A DNA stretch of 64,000 nt. Source: Mesorhizobium muleiense. GTDB taxonomy: Bacteria > Pseudomonadota > Alphaproteobacteria > Rhizobiales > Rhizobiaceae. Numbering within the stretch: the stretch's first letter is position 1; every line of letters begins with the position of its first letter. Shown piece by piece: positions 26,572 to 34,902 of the stretch. Location of the stretch: contig NZ_FNEE01000003.1 in NCBI RefSeq assembly GCF_900099905.1, positions 310,001 through 374,000 on the forward strand, written 5' to 3'. The position numbers and the translations under genes are program-made. A model generated the notes under the pieces. The model searched no databases, was not told the DNA's origin, and worked only from the letters and a program-made list of their open reading frames with translations.

Positions 26572-27957
26572 ATGCTCAACACCACGACAACGGATGCACC
26601 GCAAATGACCCCAACGGACGATCCGAAGCGATGGCTGGAGCAGCAGGGGATCAGGGAAGTCGAATGCCTGGTGCCGGACGTGAATGGCGTGTTGCGCGGC
26701 AAGGCGTTGCCAACGGCTAAGTTCCTGAAGTCGCTCGAAGACCGCGCGCTCTACCTGCCGAGCAGCGCCTTCCTGGTCTGCATAGACGGCCGCTATTCCG
26801 GTTCCAACGACGAGGGCTTCGCCTATCAGGATCCCGACATGCGGATGGTGCCGGATGTCGCGACGCTCTGCCTTGCGCCCGGCGCTGGAGCTGAAAAGGC
26901 CTATGTCTTCGCCGATGCGTTTCACATGGACGACCGGCCGTGGATGGCCTCGCCACGTCATGTGTTGAGGGCCGTGCTCGATCTCTATCACCAGCGCGGC
27001 TGGCGGGCAGTGGTGGCGCCGGAGCTCGAATTCTACCTGACTGCGCCCAATCCCGATCCCGATCGGCCGTTGATCGCGCCGGTCGGGCGCAATGGCCGCT
27101 CCGAAACCGTGCAGCACCCCTATGACATGGCGGCGCTGGAGGAATTCGAGCCGGTGATCCAGCGGCTCTACGACTATGCCGCAAAGGCCGGGTTGCCGCT
27201 CGATACGCTGATCCACGAGTCAGGCACGGCGCAGCTGGAGATCAATTTCCTGCATGGCGACGCGCTGCCGCTGGCCGACAAGGTGCTGCTGTTCAAGCGG
27301 ATGACGCGCCGGGCCGCGCAGGACAATGGCATGCATGCCACCTTCATGGCCAAGCCGATCGCCGCACAAGCCGGCAGCTCCATGCATCTCCACATGTCGG
27401 TCATCGACGAGGCCGGGAATACGCTGTTCGCCGGGCGTGACGATGCCGACACCGAGATGTTCGGGCATTTCATCGGCGGCCTGCAGAAATACATTCCCGA
27501 GGTGATGCCGCTGTTTGCGCCGAACGTGAATTCGTTCCGCCGCATCCGGCCGAACCACAGCGCCCCCGCCAACATCGAGTGGTCGCATGACAATCGCTCC
27601 TGCGGCCTGCGCGTGCCGGCCGGCGGGCGGGCCGCACGGCGGGTGGAAAACCGGCTGCCCGGCGCCGATGCCAACCCCTATCTGGCGATGGCCGGCTCGC
27701 TGCTCTGCGGCTATCTCGGCGTCGAGGAAAAGCTCTCGCGTTCGCCCGAGGCATCGGGCAACGCCTATCGCAGCAAGAGCACGCTGCCGAAAACCATGGA
27801 GGAGGCGCTCGACCGTTTCGCCGCCTGCAGTCCGGTTCGGGACCTGCTCGGCGAGGATTTCGTCCAAACCTATTTGCGCGTCAAAAGCGTCGAGCTCGAC
27901 CTGTTCCAGAGCGTCGTCACCAGCTGGGAACGAGACCACCTGCTGCTCAAGGTCTGA
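26572..27957 (+). CDS. puuA: Glutamine synthetase-family ligase (PuuA-like)
   Basis: The 461-residue protein is a type I glutamine synthetase fold of the PuuA/GlnA3 kind. The N-terminal beta-grasp starts IREVECLVPDVNGVLRGKAL. Catalytic-domain motifs are APELEFYL (metal Glu), HESGTAQLEINF, the ATP-binding SSMHLHMS and the substrate/ATP Arg region NSFRRIRPNHSAPANIEWS. It lacks the C-terminal adenylylation loop of nitrogen-assimilation GlnA. PuuA joins glutamate to putrescine or other amines with ATP. It begins 4 nt after glycosyltransferase 2 and its stop overlaps the oxidase start, so it is translationally coupled on both sides. Amine specificity is inferred; an ethanolamine- or monoamine-type ligase is possible. 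Confidence 0.88.
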   Translation: MLNTTTTDAPQMTPTDDPKRWLEQQGIREVECLVPDVNGVLRGKALPTAKFLKSLEDRALYLPSSAFLVCIDGRYSGSNDEGFAYQDPDMRMVPDVATLCLAPGAGAEKAYVFADAFHMDDRPWMASPRHVLRAVLDLYHQRGWRAVVAPELEFYLTAPNPDPDRPLIAPVGRNGRSETVQHPYDMAALEEFEPVIQRLYDYAAKAGLPLDTLIHESGTAQLEINFLHGDALPLADKVLLFKRMTRRAAQDNGMHATFMAKPIAAQAGSSMHLHMSVIDEAGNTLFAGRDDADTEMFGHFIGGLQKYIPEVMPLFAPNVNSFRRIRPNHSAPANIEWSHDNRSCGLRVPAGGRAARRVENRLPGADANPYLAMAGSLLCGYLGVEEKLSRSPEASGNAYRSKSTLPKTMEEALDRFAACSPVRDLLGEDFVQTYLRVKSVELDLFQSVVTSWERDHLLLKV

Positions 27958-29246
27958 TGATGGGCTTCAATTCCGGCCTGGACATCGGCAGATCCTACTA
28001 TGTCGCGACCGCCAATCCAGCGCCTGATCATCCGGCGCTGCAGGGCGACGTCGACGCCGATCTGGTGGTGGTCGGCGGCGGCTGCACCGGCCTGTCCGCA
28101 GCCTTTCATGCCGCCGAGCGCGGGCTGAGGGTGGTTCTCCTCGAAGGCGGCAAGATCGGCTGGGGGGCGTCGGGGCGCAATGGCGGCCAGATCATCCCCG
28201 GCCTGCGCAAGGGCGCCAAGGGCCTGGTCAAACTTTATGGGCCCGAACGGGCGCGGGCGCTTTTCGCTCTCGCCCTCGAGGCGCGCGGGCTGGTGCTCGA
28301 CCTGATCGAGCGCCATGCCATCGATTGCGACCTCCGGCTCACCGGCCATCTGGCCGGTGCGGTCAACAGCTCCGACCTGCGCGACCTCGAGGAAGAGGCC
28401 GAGTGCCTTGCCAGCGTGATGAACTTTCATGACGTCGAGATGCTGTCGGCAGCGCAGGCGCGTGAAATGGTGAACACACCCTATCACGGCGCCATGTACG
28501 AGAAGCTCGGCGGCCATATGCATCCGCTGAACTACACGCTGGGTCTTGCCCGCGCCACGGCAGCGGCAGGCGTCACCATCCACGAGAATTCGGTAGCGCT
28601 GCGGCTGGAGCGGAAACCTTCCATCCGGGTTTCCACGGCCAAGGGCTCGGTCCGGGCCAGACATGTCGTGTTGGCCGGCGACGCCCTGCTTCAGGGGCTC
28701 GAACCGCGCGTCAACAGCCGCATCATGCCGGTCGGCAACTACATCATCGCCACCGAGCCGCTGGACGACACCAGCGACATCATCCCAAGCAATGCCGCCG
28801 TTTCCGACACACGCTTCGTCGTCAACTACTACCGGCTGTCGGCGGACGGCCGCCTGCTGTTCGGCGGTGGCGAGCGCTACACGCCGTCGCCGCCCGCCGA
28901 CATTGCCGGCTTCGTGCGGCCGCATATGGAAAAGACCTTTCCGCAATTGCGCGGCCGCCGCATCGAGCATGCCTGGGGCGGGCTGGTCTCGGTGACGACG
29001 TCGCGCCTGCCGGATGTCGGCCACTATGGCGAAGTCTATTTTGCGCATGGCTATTCCGGCAAGGGCGTGATCCTGTCGACGCTGTCGGGAAAGCTGCTTA
29101 CCGAGGCGATCACCGGCGATGCGTCGCGGCTCGATCTGTTCTCGACGCTGAGGCCAATGCCGTTTCCCGGCGGTACCGCCCTGCGCGGCCCGCTCTATGT
29201 GCTCGGCATGCTCTGGTACGCCATGCGCGATCGCATCAAGCATTGA
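27957..29246 (+). CDS. puuB: FAD-dependent amine oxidase (PuuB-like, DAO family)
   Basis: The 429-residue protein has the DAO-type FAD motif DLVVVGGGCTGLSAAFHAAE near residue 34, the family phrase GWGASGRNGGQIIPGLRKG near residue 62, and the C-terminal FAD-contact sequence FAHGYSGKGVILSTLSGKL. It matches gamma-glutamylputrescine oxidases, which convert a gamma-glutamyl amine to the aldehyde with release of ammonia and hydrogen peroxide. The ATG overlaps the ligase stop (TGATG), coupling the two steps. The resulting aldehyde could be used by the aldehyde dehydrogenase at the other end of the cluster. No PuuD-type gamma-glutamyl hydrolase is encoded in the cluster, so either another amidase is used or the pathway differs. 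Confidence 0.88.
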   Translation: MMGFNSGLDIGRSYYVATANPAPDHPALQGDVDADLVVVGGGCTGLSAAFHAAERGLRVVLLEGGKIGWGASGRNGGQIIPGLRKGAKGLVKLYGPERARALFALALEARGLVLDLIERHAIDCDLRLTGHLAGAVNSSDLRDLEEEAECLASVMNFHDVEMLSAAQAREMVNTPYHGAMYEKLGGHMHPLNYTLGLARATAAAGVTIHENSVALRLERKPSIRVSTAKGSVRARHVVLAGDALLQGLEPRVNSRIMPVGNYIIATEPLDDTSDIIPSNAAVSDTRFVVNYYRLSADGRLLFGGGERYTPSPPADIAGFVRPHMEKTFPQLRGRRIEHAWGGLVSVTTSRLPDVGHYGEVYFAHGYSGKGVILSTLSGKLLTEAITGDASRLDLFSTLRPMPFPGGTALRGPLYVLGMLWYAMRDRIKH

Positions 29247-29411
29247 GCAAGCAATCCACTGCCGCCGTGGTCTTGCGAGGAGGGCAGCCGGCTGCAGCTT
29301 CCCGACAAATTTGACCATGTGGACAAAGGTCGGACGCCGTTCCATAGTTCCCCTCGCCTGATATCCAAAGAAACAGCCGGCTCGACACGGCGCCAATCAG
29401 AGGGGCATGCA

Positions 29412-30443
29412 ATGGAAAACGGGAAGAGCAAAATCCAGTCGAAACACGAAGGACTTTCGCGACGCAATTTGCTGGAACTCGGCGCGCTCGGCCTGGCGGC
29501 AACCATGCTGCCGGGCCAGGTCTTGGCGCAGGACAAGAAGCTGAAGGTGGCGGCGATCTTCGCCACGCCGACCGAGGAGCCATGGGTCCACCAGATCCAT
29601 GTCGCCCTGCAGAGGGCCGAGAAGGAACTCGGCATCGAGTACAAATGGTCGGAGAAGGTGCAGACGGCCGATTTCAGCCGTGTGATGCGCGAATATGCGC
29701 AAGGCGGCTATGAGCTGGTGCTGGGCGATGCGTTCGCTGCCGAACGCGAATCCCGCCGCACCGCCAAGCAATTTCCGAAGGTCGCCTTCCTATTCGGCTC
29801 CGGCGCCGGGCCGGCCGAGCCGAATTTCGCAGTCTTCGACAATTGGATCCACGAGCCCGCCTATCTCTCCGGCCTGATCGCCGGAAAGATGTCGAAATCA
29901 GGCACGATCGGCGCCGTTGCGGCGATGGGCATTCCGGAAGTGAACCGGCTGGTCAATGCCTTCTTTGCCGGCGCCCGCGAGGTCAATCCTGACATCAAGA
30001 GGAAGGTCGCTTTCATCGGCTCCTTCTTCGACCCGCCAAAGGCCAAGGAGGCGGCTATCGCCCAGATCGACGCCGGCGTCGACGTGATCTATGCCGAACG
30101 TTTCGGCGTCATCGAAGCTGCAGTCGAGAGGAAGATCCTCGCCATCTCCAACATGTCCGACCAGTCCAACCTCGGCCCGGACACGGTGATCACCGGCCCG
30201 GTCTGGGACATGTATCCGACGGTCGAGCATGCGATCAAACTGGTCAAGGCCGGCGTCTTCACCGCGCAGGACTATGGCGATTTCTCGCGCATGGCCAAGG
30301 GCGGCTCCTTTCTGGCGCCGTATCGCAAGTTCGACAAGACGCTGCCCGCCGACGTCAAGGAGCTGGTCGAGAAGAAGAAGGCCGAAATCCTCGACGGCAA
30401 TTTCCGTGTCGTCGTCGACGAGAACACGCCGGTTTCGGATTGA
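29412..30443 (+). CDS. BMP-family ABC transporter binding protein (Tat-type signal)
   Basis: The ATG at 29412 has AGGGG upstream and gives 343 residues; a GTG at 29319 is less likely. The N-terminus has a twin-arginine-like signal (LSRRNLLELGALGLAATMLP with cleavage near LAQ). The mature protein is a BMP/PnrA-type binder: KLKVAAIFATPTEEPWVHQI, the central GDAFAAERESRR and GAGPAEPNFAVFDNWIHEPA, and GVDVIYAERFGVIEAA. BMP-family proteins carry nucleosides, purines or related compounds. The gene starts 165 nt after the PuuB-like gene, with its own spacer, so it is probably a separate unit. It is followed by ATPase and two permease genes. Export through Tat is inferred from the RR motif. Confidence 0.88.
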   Translation: MENGKSKIQSKHEGLSRRNLLELGALGLAATMLPGQVLAQDKKLKVAAIFATPTEEPWVHQIHVALQRAEKELGIEYKWSEKVQTADFSRVMREYAQGGYELVLGDAFAAERESRRTAKQFPKVAFLFGSGAGPAEPNFAVFDNWIHEPAYLSGLIAGKMSKSGTIGAVAAMGIPEVNRLVNAFFAGAREVNPDIKRKVAFIGSFFDPPKAKEAAIAQIDAGVDVIYAERFGVIEAAVERKILAISNMSDQSNLGPDTVITGPVWDMYPTVEHAIKLVKAGVFTAQDYGDFSRMAKGGSFLAPYRKFDKTLPADVKELVEKKKAEILDGNFRVVVDENTPVSD

Positions 30444-30451
30444 GCGGCGCA

Positions 30452-30595
30452 GCCCTCCCTTGAGGGGAGGGTGCCGAGCGAAGCGAGGCGGGTGGGGTCA
30501 CCTCAGCTGCCTCGACCTTCAGACCGATAAGGATGGAGCGCGTCACAGCGGACCCCACCCGGCCCTTCGGGCCACCCTCCCCTCGAGGGGGAGGG
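30452..30595. repeat. Large inverted repeat between BMP binding protein and ATPase genes
   Basis: The left arm (30452-30500) and right arm (about 30550-30595) are imperfect inverted copies that share ccctcccct, gaggggaggg and gggtggggtc blocks and contain smaller hairpins (cccttgagggg; ggcccttcgggcc; cctcgagg). It is an interspersed palindrome inside the operon and may protect the upstream mRNA. Confidence 0.8.
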
Positions 30596-30632
30596 ATATC
30601 AGCGCCATCTCCCACCAGGAGCACCCTCGCCT

Positions 30633-32144
30633 TTGCCCGCCCCTCTCATCGAAATGCGCGGCATCTCCAAGAGCTTCGGCGCCGTCATGGCGAACGAGGC
30701 CGTCGATCTTAGCGTCGCACCCGGCGAAATTCTCGGGCTGCTGGGTGAAAACGGCGCCGGCAAGACGACGCTGATGAACGTGCTGTTCGGCGCCTATGCC
30801 CCCGACGCCGGCGAGATCCTGGTTGAGGGCCGGCCGGTGACGATCAACAACTCGGCCGATGCGCTCGCCGCCGGCATCGGCATGGTGCACCAGCATTTTC
30901 ATCTGGCGCCGCGGCTTTCGGTGCTGGAAAACCTGCTGATAGGCATTCCCGGCAAATCGGGCCGGATCGACCGCGCCGGCGGGCTGGCGCGACTGGCGGA
31001 GATCGGCCACCAGCATGGGCTCACGCTCGATCCGGACCTTCCCGTCTCGGCGCTTTCGATCGGCGAGCAGCAGCGGCTCGAAATCGTCAAGGCGCTGTTT
31101 CGCGGTGCAAGGCTGCTGATCCTCGACGAGCCGACGGCGGTGCTGGCGCCGACAGAGGTCGACGGGCTGTTTTCGGCGCTGCGATCGATGGCGGCCCAGG
31201 GTCTCGGCATCATCTTCATCTCGCACAAGCTCAACGAGGTCAGGGCGTTGACCCATCGCTGCGTGGTGCTGCGGCATGGCCGCGTGACCGGGCGCGTCGA
31301 CGCACCTGCCAGCACGACCTCCTCGGAGATGGCGCGGCTGATGTGCGGCCACGAGATCGTCCCGCCAGCCAGGGGACCGTCGACACCGGGTGCCGCGGTG
31401 CTGACCCTGGACGGCATCTCGACGTCGCGCCATTCCGGCATGGCGCTGCGCGATGTCTCGCTTTCGGTGCGCGCCGGCGAGATCCTCGGCATTGCCGGTG
31501 TCTCGGGCAATGGCCAGCGGGCGCTGGCGGAGGTGATCTCCGGCGTTCGCGCGCCCGATGCCGGGCGGATGACGATAGCCGGCAAATCTGTCTCGCGGTT
31601 CTCGCCGCGCGAGGTGCAGGCGCTCGGTCTCGGGCGCATCCCGGAAGACCGCATGACGACGGGCCTGGTCACCAACCTGCCGCTTGCCGATTCGATGGTG
31701 CTGCCGCGCATCGGCACCGGGGCGTTCAGCCGCAACGGTCTGCTCAGGCCCGATGCGATCCACGCCTTCGCCGAAGAACAGATCAAGGCCTATGACATAC
31801 GCTGCCCCGGGCCGATGACGCGGGCCGGAGCGCTGTCCGGCGGCAATCTGCAAAAGGCGCTGCTGGCGCGTGAGCTCGCCTTCGACCCCAAGGTGCTGAT
31901 CGTGTCGCAGCCGACGCGCGGCCTCGACATTGGTGCGGCGCGCTTCATCCACGAAAAGTTCCTCGACATGCGCGCCAGGGGCTGCGGCATCGTCGTCATC
32001 GGCGAAGATCTCGAAGAGTTGCTCATGCTCTGCGACCGTATTGCGGTGATGTATGAGGGGTGCATTGTCGGCACGTTGGACAGCGCCGACGCCACGATCG
32101 CGCGGCTCGGACTGATGATGACCGGAGCGGAGGGCCATAGTTGA
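30633..32144 (+). CDS. BMP-type (nucleoside/purine) ABC transporter ATPase
   Basis: This 503-residue double ATPase begins at a TTG (30633) with AGGAG eleven bases upstream; the ATG at 30654 is the alternative. The first domain has Walker A GENGAGKTT, signature LSIGEQQRLEIVKAL and Walker B LLILDEPTAVLAP. The second has the expected degenerate nucleotide loop (GVSGNGQRA) and signature LSGGNLQKALLARELA. The phrase GIGMVHQHFHLAPRLSVLEN is typical of the nucleoside/purine (YufO/NupO-type) subgroup. The stop overlaps the first permease start (TGATG). It should energise uptake of the BMP-protein ligand. A palindromic repeat separates it from the binding-protein gene upstream. Confidence 0.9.
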   Translation: MPAPLIEMRGISKSFGAVMANEAVDLSVAPGEILGLLGENGAGKTTLMNVLFGAYAPDAGEILVEGRPVTINNSADALAAGIGMVHQHFHLAPRLSVLENLLIGIPGKSGRIDRAGGLARLAEIGHQHGLTLDPDLPVSALSIGEQQRLEIVKALFRGARLLILDEPTAVLAPTEVDGLFSALRSMAAQGLGIIFISHKLNEVRALTHRCVVLRHGRVTGRVDAPASTTSSEMARLMCGHEIVPPARGPSTPGAAVLTLDGISTSRHSGMALRDVSLSVRAGEILGIAGVSGNGQRALAEVISGVRAPDAGRMTIAGKSVSRFSPREVQALGLGRIPEDRMTTGLVTNLPLADSMVLPRIGTGAFSRNGLLRPDAIHAFAEEQIKAYDIRCPGPMTRAGALSGGNLQKALLARELAFDPKVLIVSQPTRGLDIGAARFIHEKFLDMRARGCGIVVIGEDLEELLMLCDRIAVMYEGCIVGTLDSADATIARLGLMMTGAEGHS

Positions 32145-33196
32145 TGTTCCGCCTCGAAGCCCGCACCTCAACACCCGCCTGGTTCAACCTGGCTCTGCCG
32201 TTGCTGGCCATCGGCGCGACATTGGTGCTGTGCAGCGGCCTCATCGCGCTGGCCGGTGCCGGGGTGATCGAGGCCTATGGCGTGATGTTCGCGGCGTCGC
32301 TGGGCGACAGCTACGCGATCACCGAAACGCTCGTGCGCGCAACACCGATGATCTTCACCGGGCTTGCCGTGGCGGTCGCCTTCCGCGCCAAATTCTGGAA
32401 TATCGGCGCCGAGGGGCAGTTGCTTGCCGGTGCGGTGGCGAGCTGCGCGGTCGGCGCCATTCCGATGCCGGGGCCGCTTGCCATGCTGCTAATGGCGCTC
32501 GCCGGCGCCGCCGCCGGTGCTGCGGTCGCCCTGATCCCGGCAACGCTGCGGGTGAAATTCAAAGTCGATGACGTCGTCAGTTCACTGCTGCTCAACTCGG
32601 TCATCTTCTACGCGTTGATGGCACTGATCGAAGGCCCTTGGAAAGACAGTTTCAGCGGCTACCCGATCTCGCCGCCGATCGAGGATTCAGCGAATTTCCC
32701 GGTGCTGCTCGAAGGCACGCGGCTGCATCTCGGCGTCGTGGCGGCTTTCGTGGCCGCGCCGGTCATCTGGTTCCTGATCGCGCGCACGACGCTCGGCTTC
32801 AGGATCAGGGTCATCGGCGAAAATCCCGAGGCCGCGCGCTATGGCGGCATCCATGTCGAGCGGGTGCTGATCTCGACGGCGCTGCTGTCCGGCGCGCTCG
32901 CCGGGCTTGCCGGCGTCAGCGAGGTCGGCGGCGTGCATTTCCAGGTGATGAGCGACATCTCGCCGGGCTATGGCTATTCCGGCATCGTCGTCGCCATGCT
33001 GGCGAGGCTCAACCCGCTTGGCGTGATGCCGGCGGCGCTGTTCCTCGCCGCCGTCATGACCGGCGCCGAGGCGATGTCGCGGGCCACCGGCGTTCCGGCC
33101 TTCCTCAGCGACGTCATCCAGGGCACTGCGCTGCTCGCCATGCTGGTGGCGCTGCTGTTCACGGCCTATCGCATCCGCCGCGTCGGAGCCGCATGA
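32144..33196 (+). CDS. BMP-type ABC transporter permease 1
   Basis: The 350-residue permease has about ten hydrophobic segments. The conserved cytoplasmic-facing sequence FRAKFWNIGAEGQLLAGAVA near residue 85 is characteristic of the NupP/YufP-type nucleoside permeases. The C-terminal half contains YSGIVVAMLARLNPLGVMPA, the family's ATPase-contact region. Its ATG overlaps the ATPase stop by one base, and its own stop overlaps the second permease start. It forms a heterodimeric channel with the next product. The nucleoside or purine specificity is taken from the family and is not shown by pocket residues. Confidence 0.92.
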   Translation: MFRLEARTSTPAWFNLALPLLAIGATLVLCSGLIALAGAGVIEAYGVMFAASLGDSYAITETLVRATPMIFTGLAVAVAFRAKFWNIGAEGQLLAGAVASCAVGAIPMPGPLAMLLMALAGAAAGAAVALIPATLRVKFKVDDVVSSLLLNSVIFYALMALIEGPWKDSFSGYPISPPIEDSANFPVLLEGTRLHLGVVAAFVAAPVIWFLIARTTLGFRIRVIGENPEAARYGGIHVERVLISTALLSGALAGLAGVSEVGGVHFQVMSDISPGYGYSGIVVAMLARLNPLGVMPAALFLAAVMTGAEAMSRATGVPAFLSDVIQGTALLAMLVALLFTAYRIRRVGAA

Positions 33197-34140
33197 TGAG
33201 CGTCGTGCTCGAACAGATTTTTCAGGTCGGCTTCCTCGCCGCGATCATCCGCATCGCCACGCCTTTGGCTTTCGCGACGCTGGGCGAGATGTTCTCCGAG
33301 CGGGCCGGCGTGCTCAATCTCGGCATCGAAGGCATCATGCTGTTGTCGGCGATGACCGGCTTCACCGCGACCAGCCTCAGCGGCAGCCTGTGGCTCGGCG
33401 TGCTTGCGGCGGTGCTGACCGGTGCGTTGATGGGTGCCGTGCATGCGCTGTTCACGGTGGCTCTCGGCCTCAGCCAGCATGTCTGCGGCATCGGCGTGAC
33501 GCTGTTCTCGTCGGGCCTCGCCTATTTCCTTTACCGGCTGATCTTCGGCCAGCAATCGGTGCCGCCCAGCATCAAGAGTTTCGAAACGCTGCCGATCCCT
33601 GTTCTCTCCGACATCCCGGTGCTCGGACCAGCCGTGTTCAACCAGTTTTCGCTGGTCTACATGGCAATGGCAGCCGTTCCCCTTGCCGCCTTCGTGCTCT
33701 ATCGGACTCCGTGGGGCCTGTCGGTGCGCATGGTCGGCGAAAATCCGCGCGCCGCCGATTCGGCCGGCGTCGGCGTCATCGCCACTCGCTTCCAGGCGGT
33801 GATCCTTGGCGGTGCCCTGATGGGGCTGGCCGGGGCTTTCCTGTCGATGGTGCAGTTCAACGCCTTCACCTTCGGCCTCGTCTCCGGGCGTGGCTGGGTG
33901 GCGATCGCGCTCGTCGTCTTCGGCCGCTGGGATCCCTGGCGTTCGGCGGGGGCCGCCCTGCTGTTCGCCTTCGTCGATGCCCTGCAACTGCGCATGCAGG
34001 CGAGCGGGCTCGGCCATATCCCCTATGAGGCGTTCCTGATGCTGCCCTTCATCTTCACCATCGTCGCCATGGCGGTGATGTCGCGCAACGCCGTCGCGCC
34101 TTCGGCGCTGCTCAAGCCGTTCCGCCGCGAAGAACGCTGA
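33193..34140 (+). CDS. BMP-type ABC transporter permease 2
   Basis: The ATG at 33193 (or the adjacent ATG at 33196) gives 315 residues; the frame that is open for 555 bases upstream runs inside permease 1 and is a shadow. The protein has the NupQ/YufQ-type signature FSERAGVLNLGIEGIMLLSA near residue 36 and SVRMVGENPRAADSAGVGV near residue 178. About eight to ten hydrophobic segments are seen. It is the last gene of the importer and is coupled to permease 1 by a four-base overlap. A convergent small membrane protein gene follows after 20 nt. No deaminase or nucleosidase gene is adjacent to confirm the ligand. Confidence 0.92.
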   Translation: MMSVVLEQIFQVGFLAAIIRIATPLAFATLGEMFSERAGVLNLGIEGIMLLSAMTGFTATSLSGSLWLGVLAAVLTGALMGAVHALFTVALGLSQHVCGIGVTLFSSGLAYFLYRLIFGQQSVPPSIKSFETLPIPVLSDIPVLGPAVFNQFSLVYMAMAAVPLAAFVLYRTPWGLSVRMVGENPRAADSAGVGVIATRFQAVILGGALMGLAGAFLSMVQFNAFTFGLVSGRGWVAIALVVFGRWDPWRSAGAALLFAFVDALQLRMQASGLGHIPYEAFLMLPFIFTIVAMAVMSRNAVAPSALLKPFRREER

Positions 34141-34160
34141 CAGGGCGGGGAAGGGAATTC

Positions 34161-34481
34161 TCAGCCGCCGCTTAGCGCCCGCATCACATTCGGCAGCGCC
34201 GGCAGCGTCAGCAAAACCGTGCCGGCAAGCCAGATCGACGCGACGACGATGCTCCTGGGGCGCGCCGACCAGCGCTCATAGAGCGCGGCCGGCACGCCGG
34301 CGAGCATGATGGTCATCGTCGACAGGATCAGCGCACTTGCCATGTAGACGATCTGGCTCAGGGGAGGCGCCCAGCCCGGATACCAGATCGGATAGAACAG
34401 GAACACCATCAGCACCCACGGCGAAAAGATGCCGTTGACGATGGCGACCGCCATGACCGGGACAAGACCGTTTCTGTCCAT
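34161..34481 (-). CDS. Small membrane protein of unknown function
   Basis: The ATG at 34481 is preceded by GGGAGG with an eight-base gap and gives 106 residues. Three hydrophobic segments are visible at about residues 5-28, 36-56 and 72-92, with a basic cluster (ERWSARPRS) between the second and third. I do not recognise the family. The ribosome-binding site lies inside the end of the YggT-like gene, whose stop is five bases upstream, so the two are co-translated. The gene converges on the BMP importer. A role connected with the sodium symporter cluster upstream is possible, but a terminator lies between them. Confidence 0.7.
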   Translation of the reverse strand: MDRNGLVPVMAVAIVNGIFSPWVLMVFLFYPIWYPGWAPPLSQIVYMASALILSTMTIMLAGVPAALYERWSARPRSIVVASIWLAGTVLLTLPALPNVMRALSGG

Positions 34482-34485
34482 TGCC

Positions 34486-34794
34486 TCAACCTCCCTGCGA
34501 AGCCATCGGCGCAATGCCGAAATTGATCAGAAAGACGAGGTAGAACACGCGCAAGGCCATAAGCCAGAGCACGCTGAAGACGATCACCACCGGCTGGGTC
34601 AGGATCGACGGCGTAATGCTCCGCACGGCCCGCAGGAACGGGTCCGTGACACTCTTGAAGAAGCGCCAGATGTAGTTGTCCCAGCTTTCGGGCACGAAGA
34701 GGCCGAGCACGAGACGTCCGATCAACGTGTACATCACCGCGGCAAGGATAAAGTTCGGGATGTGGAAATACCAATAGGACCAGAAATCGTTCAT
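34486..34794 (-). CDS. YggT-family membrane protein
   Basis: This 102-residue protein has membrane segments at about residues 12-33 and 68-92. Between them lies VPESWDNYIWRFFKSVTDPF followed by LRAVRSITPS, which matches the YggT pattern of an amphipathic loop that contains a conserved F-x-x-x-x-x-P-F-L-x-x-x-R-x-x-x-P. YggT proteins are small inner-membrane proteins tied to osmotic or turgor tolerance in some bacteria; the mechanism is unknown. It is the first of a two-gene unit that follows the symporter terminator, so it likely has its own promoter in the 50-bp spacer or results from read-through. Confidence 0.72.
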   Translation of the reverse strand: MNDFWSYWYFHIPNFILAAVMYTLIGRLVLGLFVPESWDNYIWRFFKSVTDPFLRAVRSITPSILTQPVVIVFSVLWLMALRVFYLVFLINFGIAPMASQGG

Positions 34795-34844
34795 GGGGGA
34801 GTTTCCAAGCAGCGGCGGCGGCGCGTTATGCCAGCGACGCCCCC

Positions 34845-34877
34845 GAAATGAAAGCGGGGTCCGTCACCGGACCCCGC
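34845..34877 (-). terminator. Rho-independent terminator of the symporter operon
   Basis: A perfect ten-base stem (34854-34863 with 34868-34877; GCGGGGTCCG and CGGACCCCGC) with a TCAC loop is followed on the minus strand by a T-rich tract (TTTCATTTC). It lies 26 bases after the symporter stop. Confidence 0.82.
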
Positions 34878-34902
34878 CTTGAGCGCCGATCGCCATGCGC
34901 GA

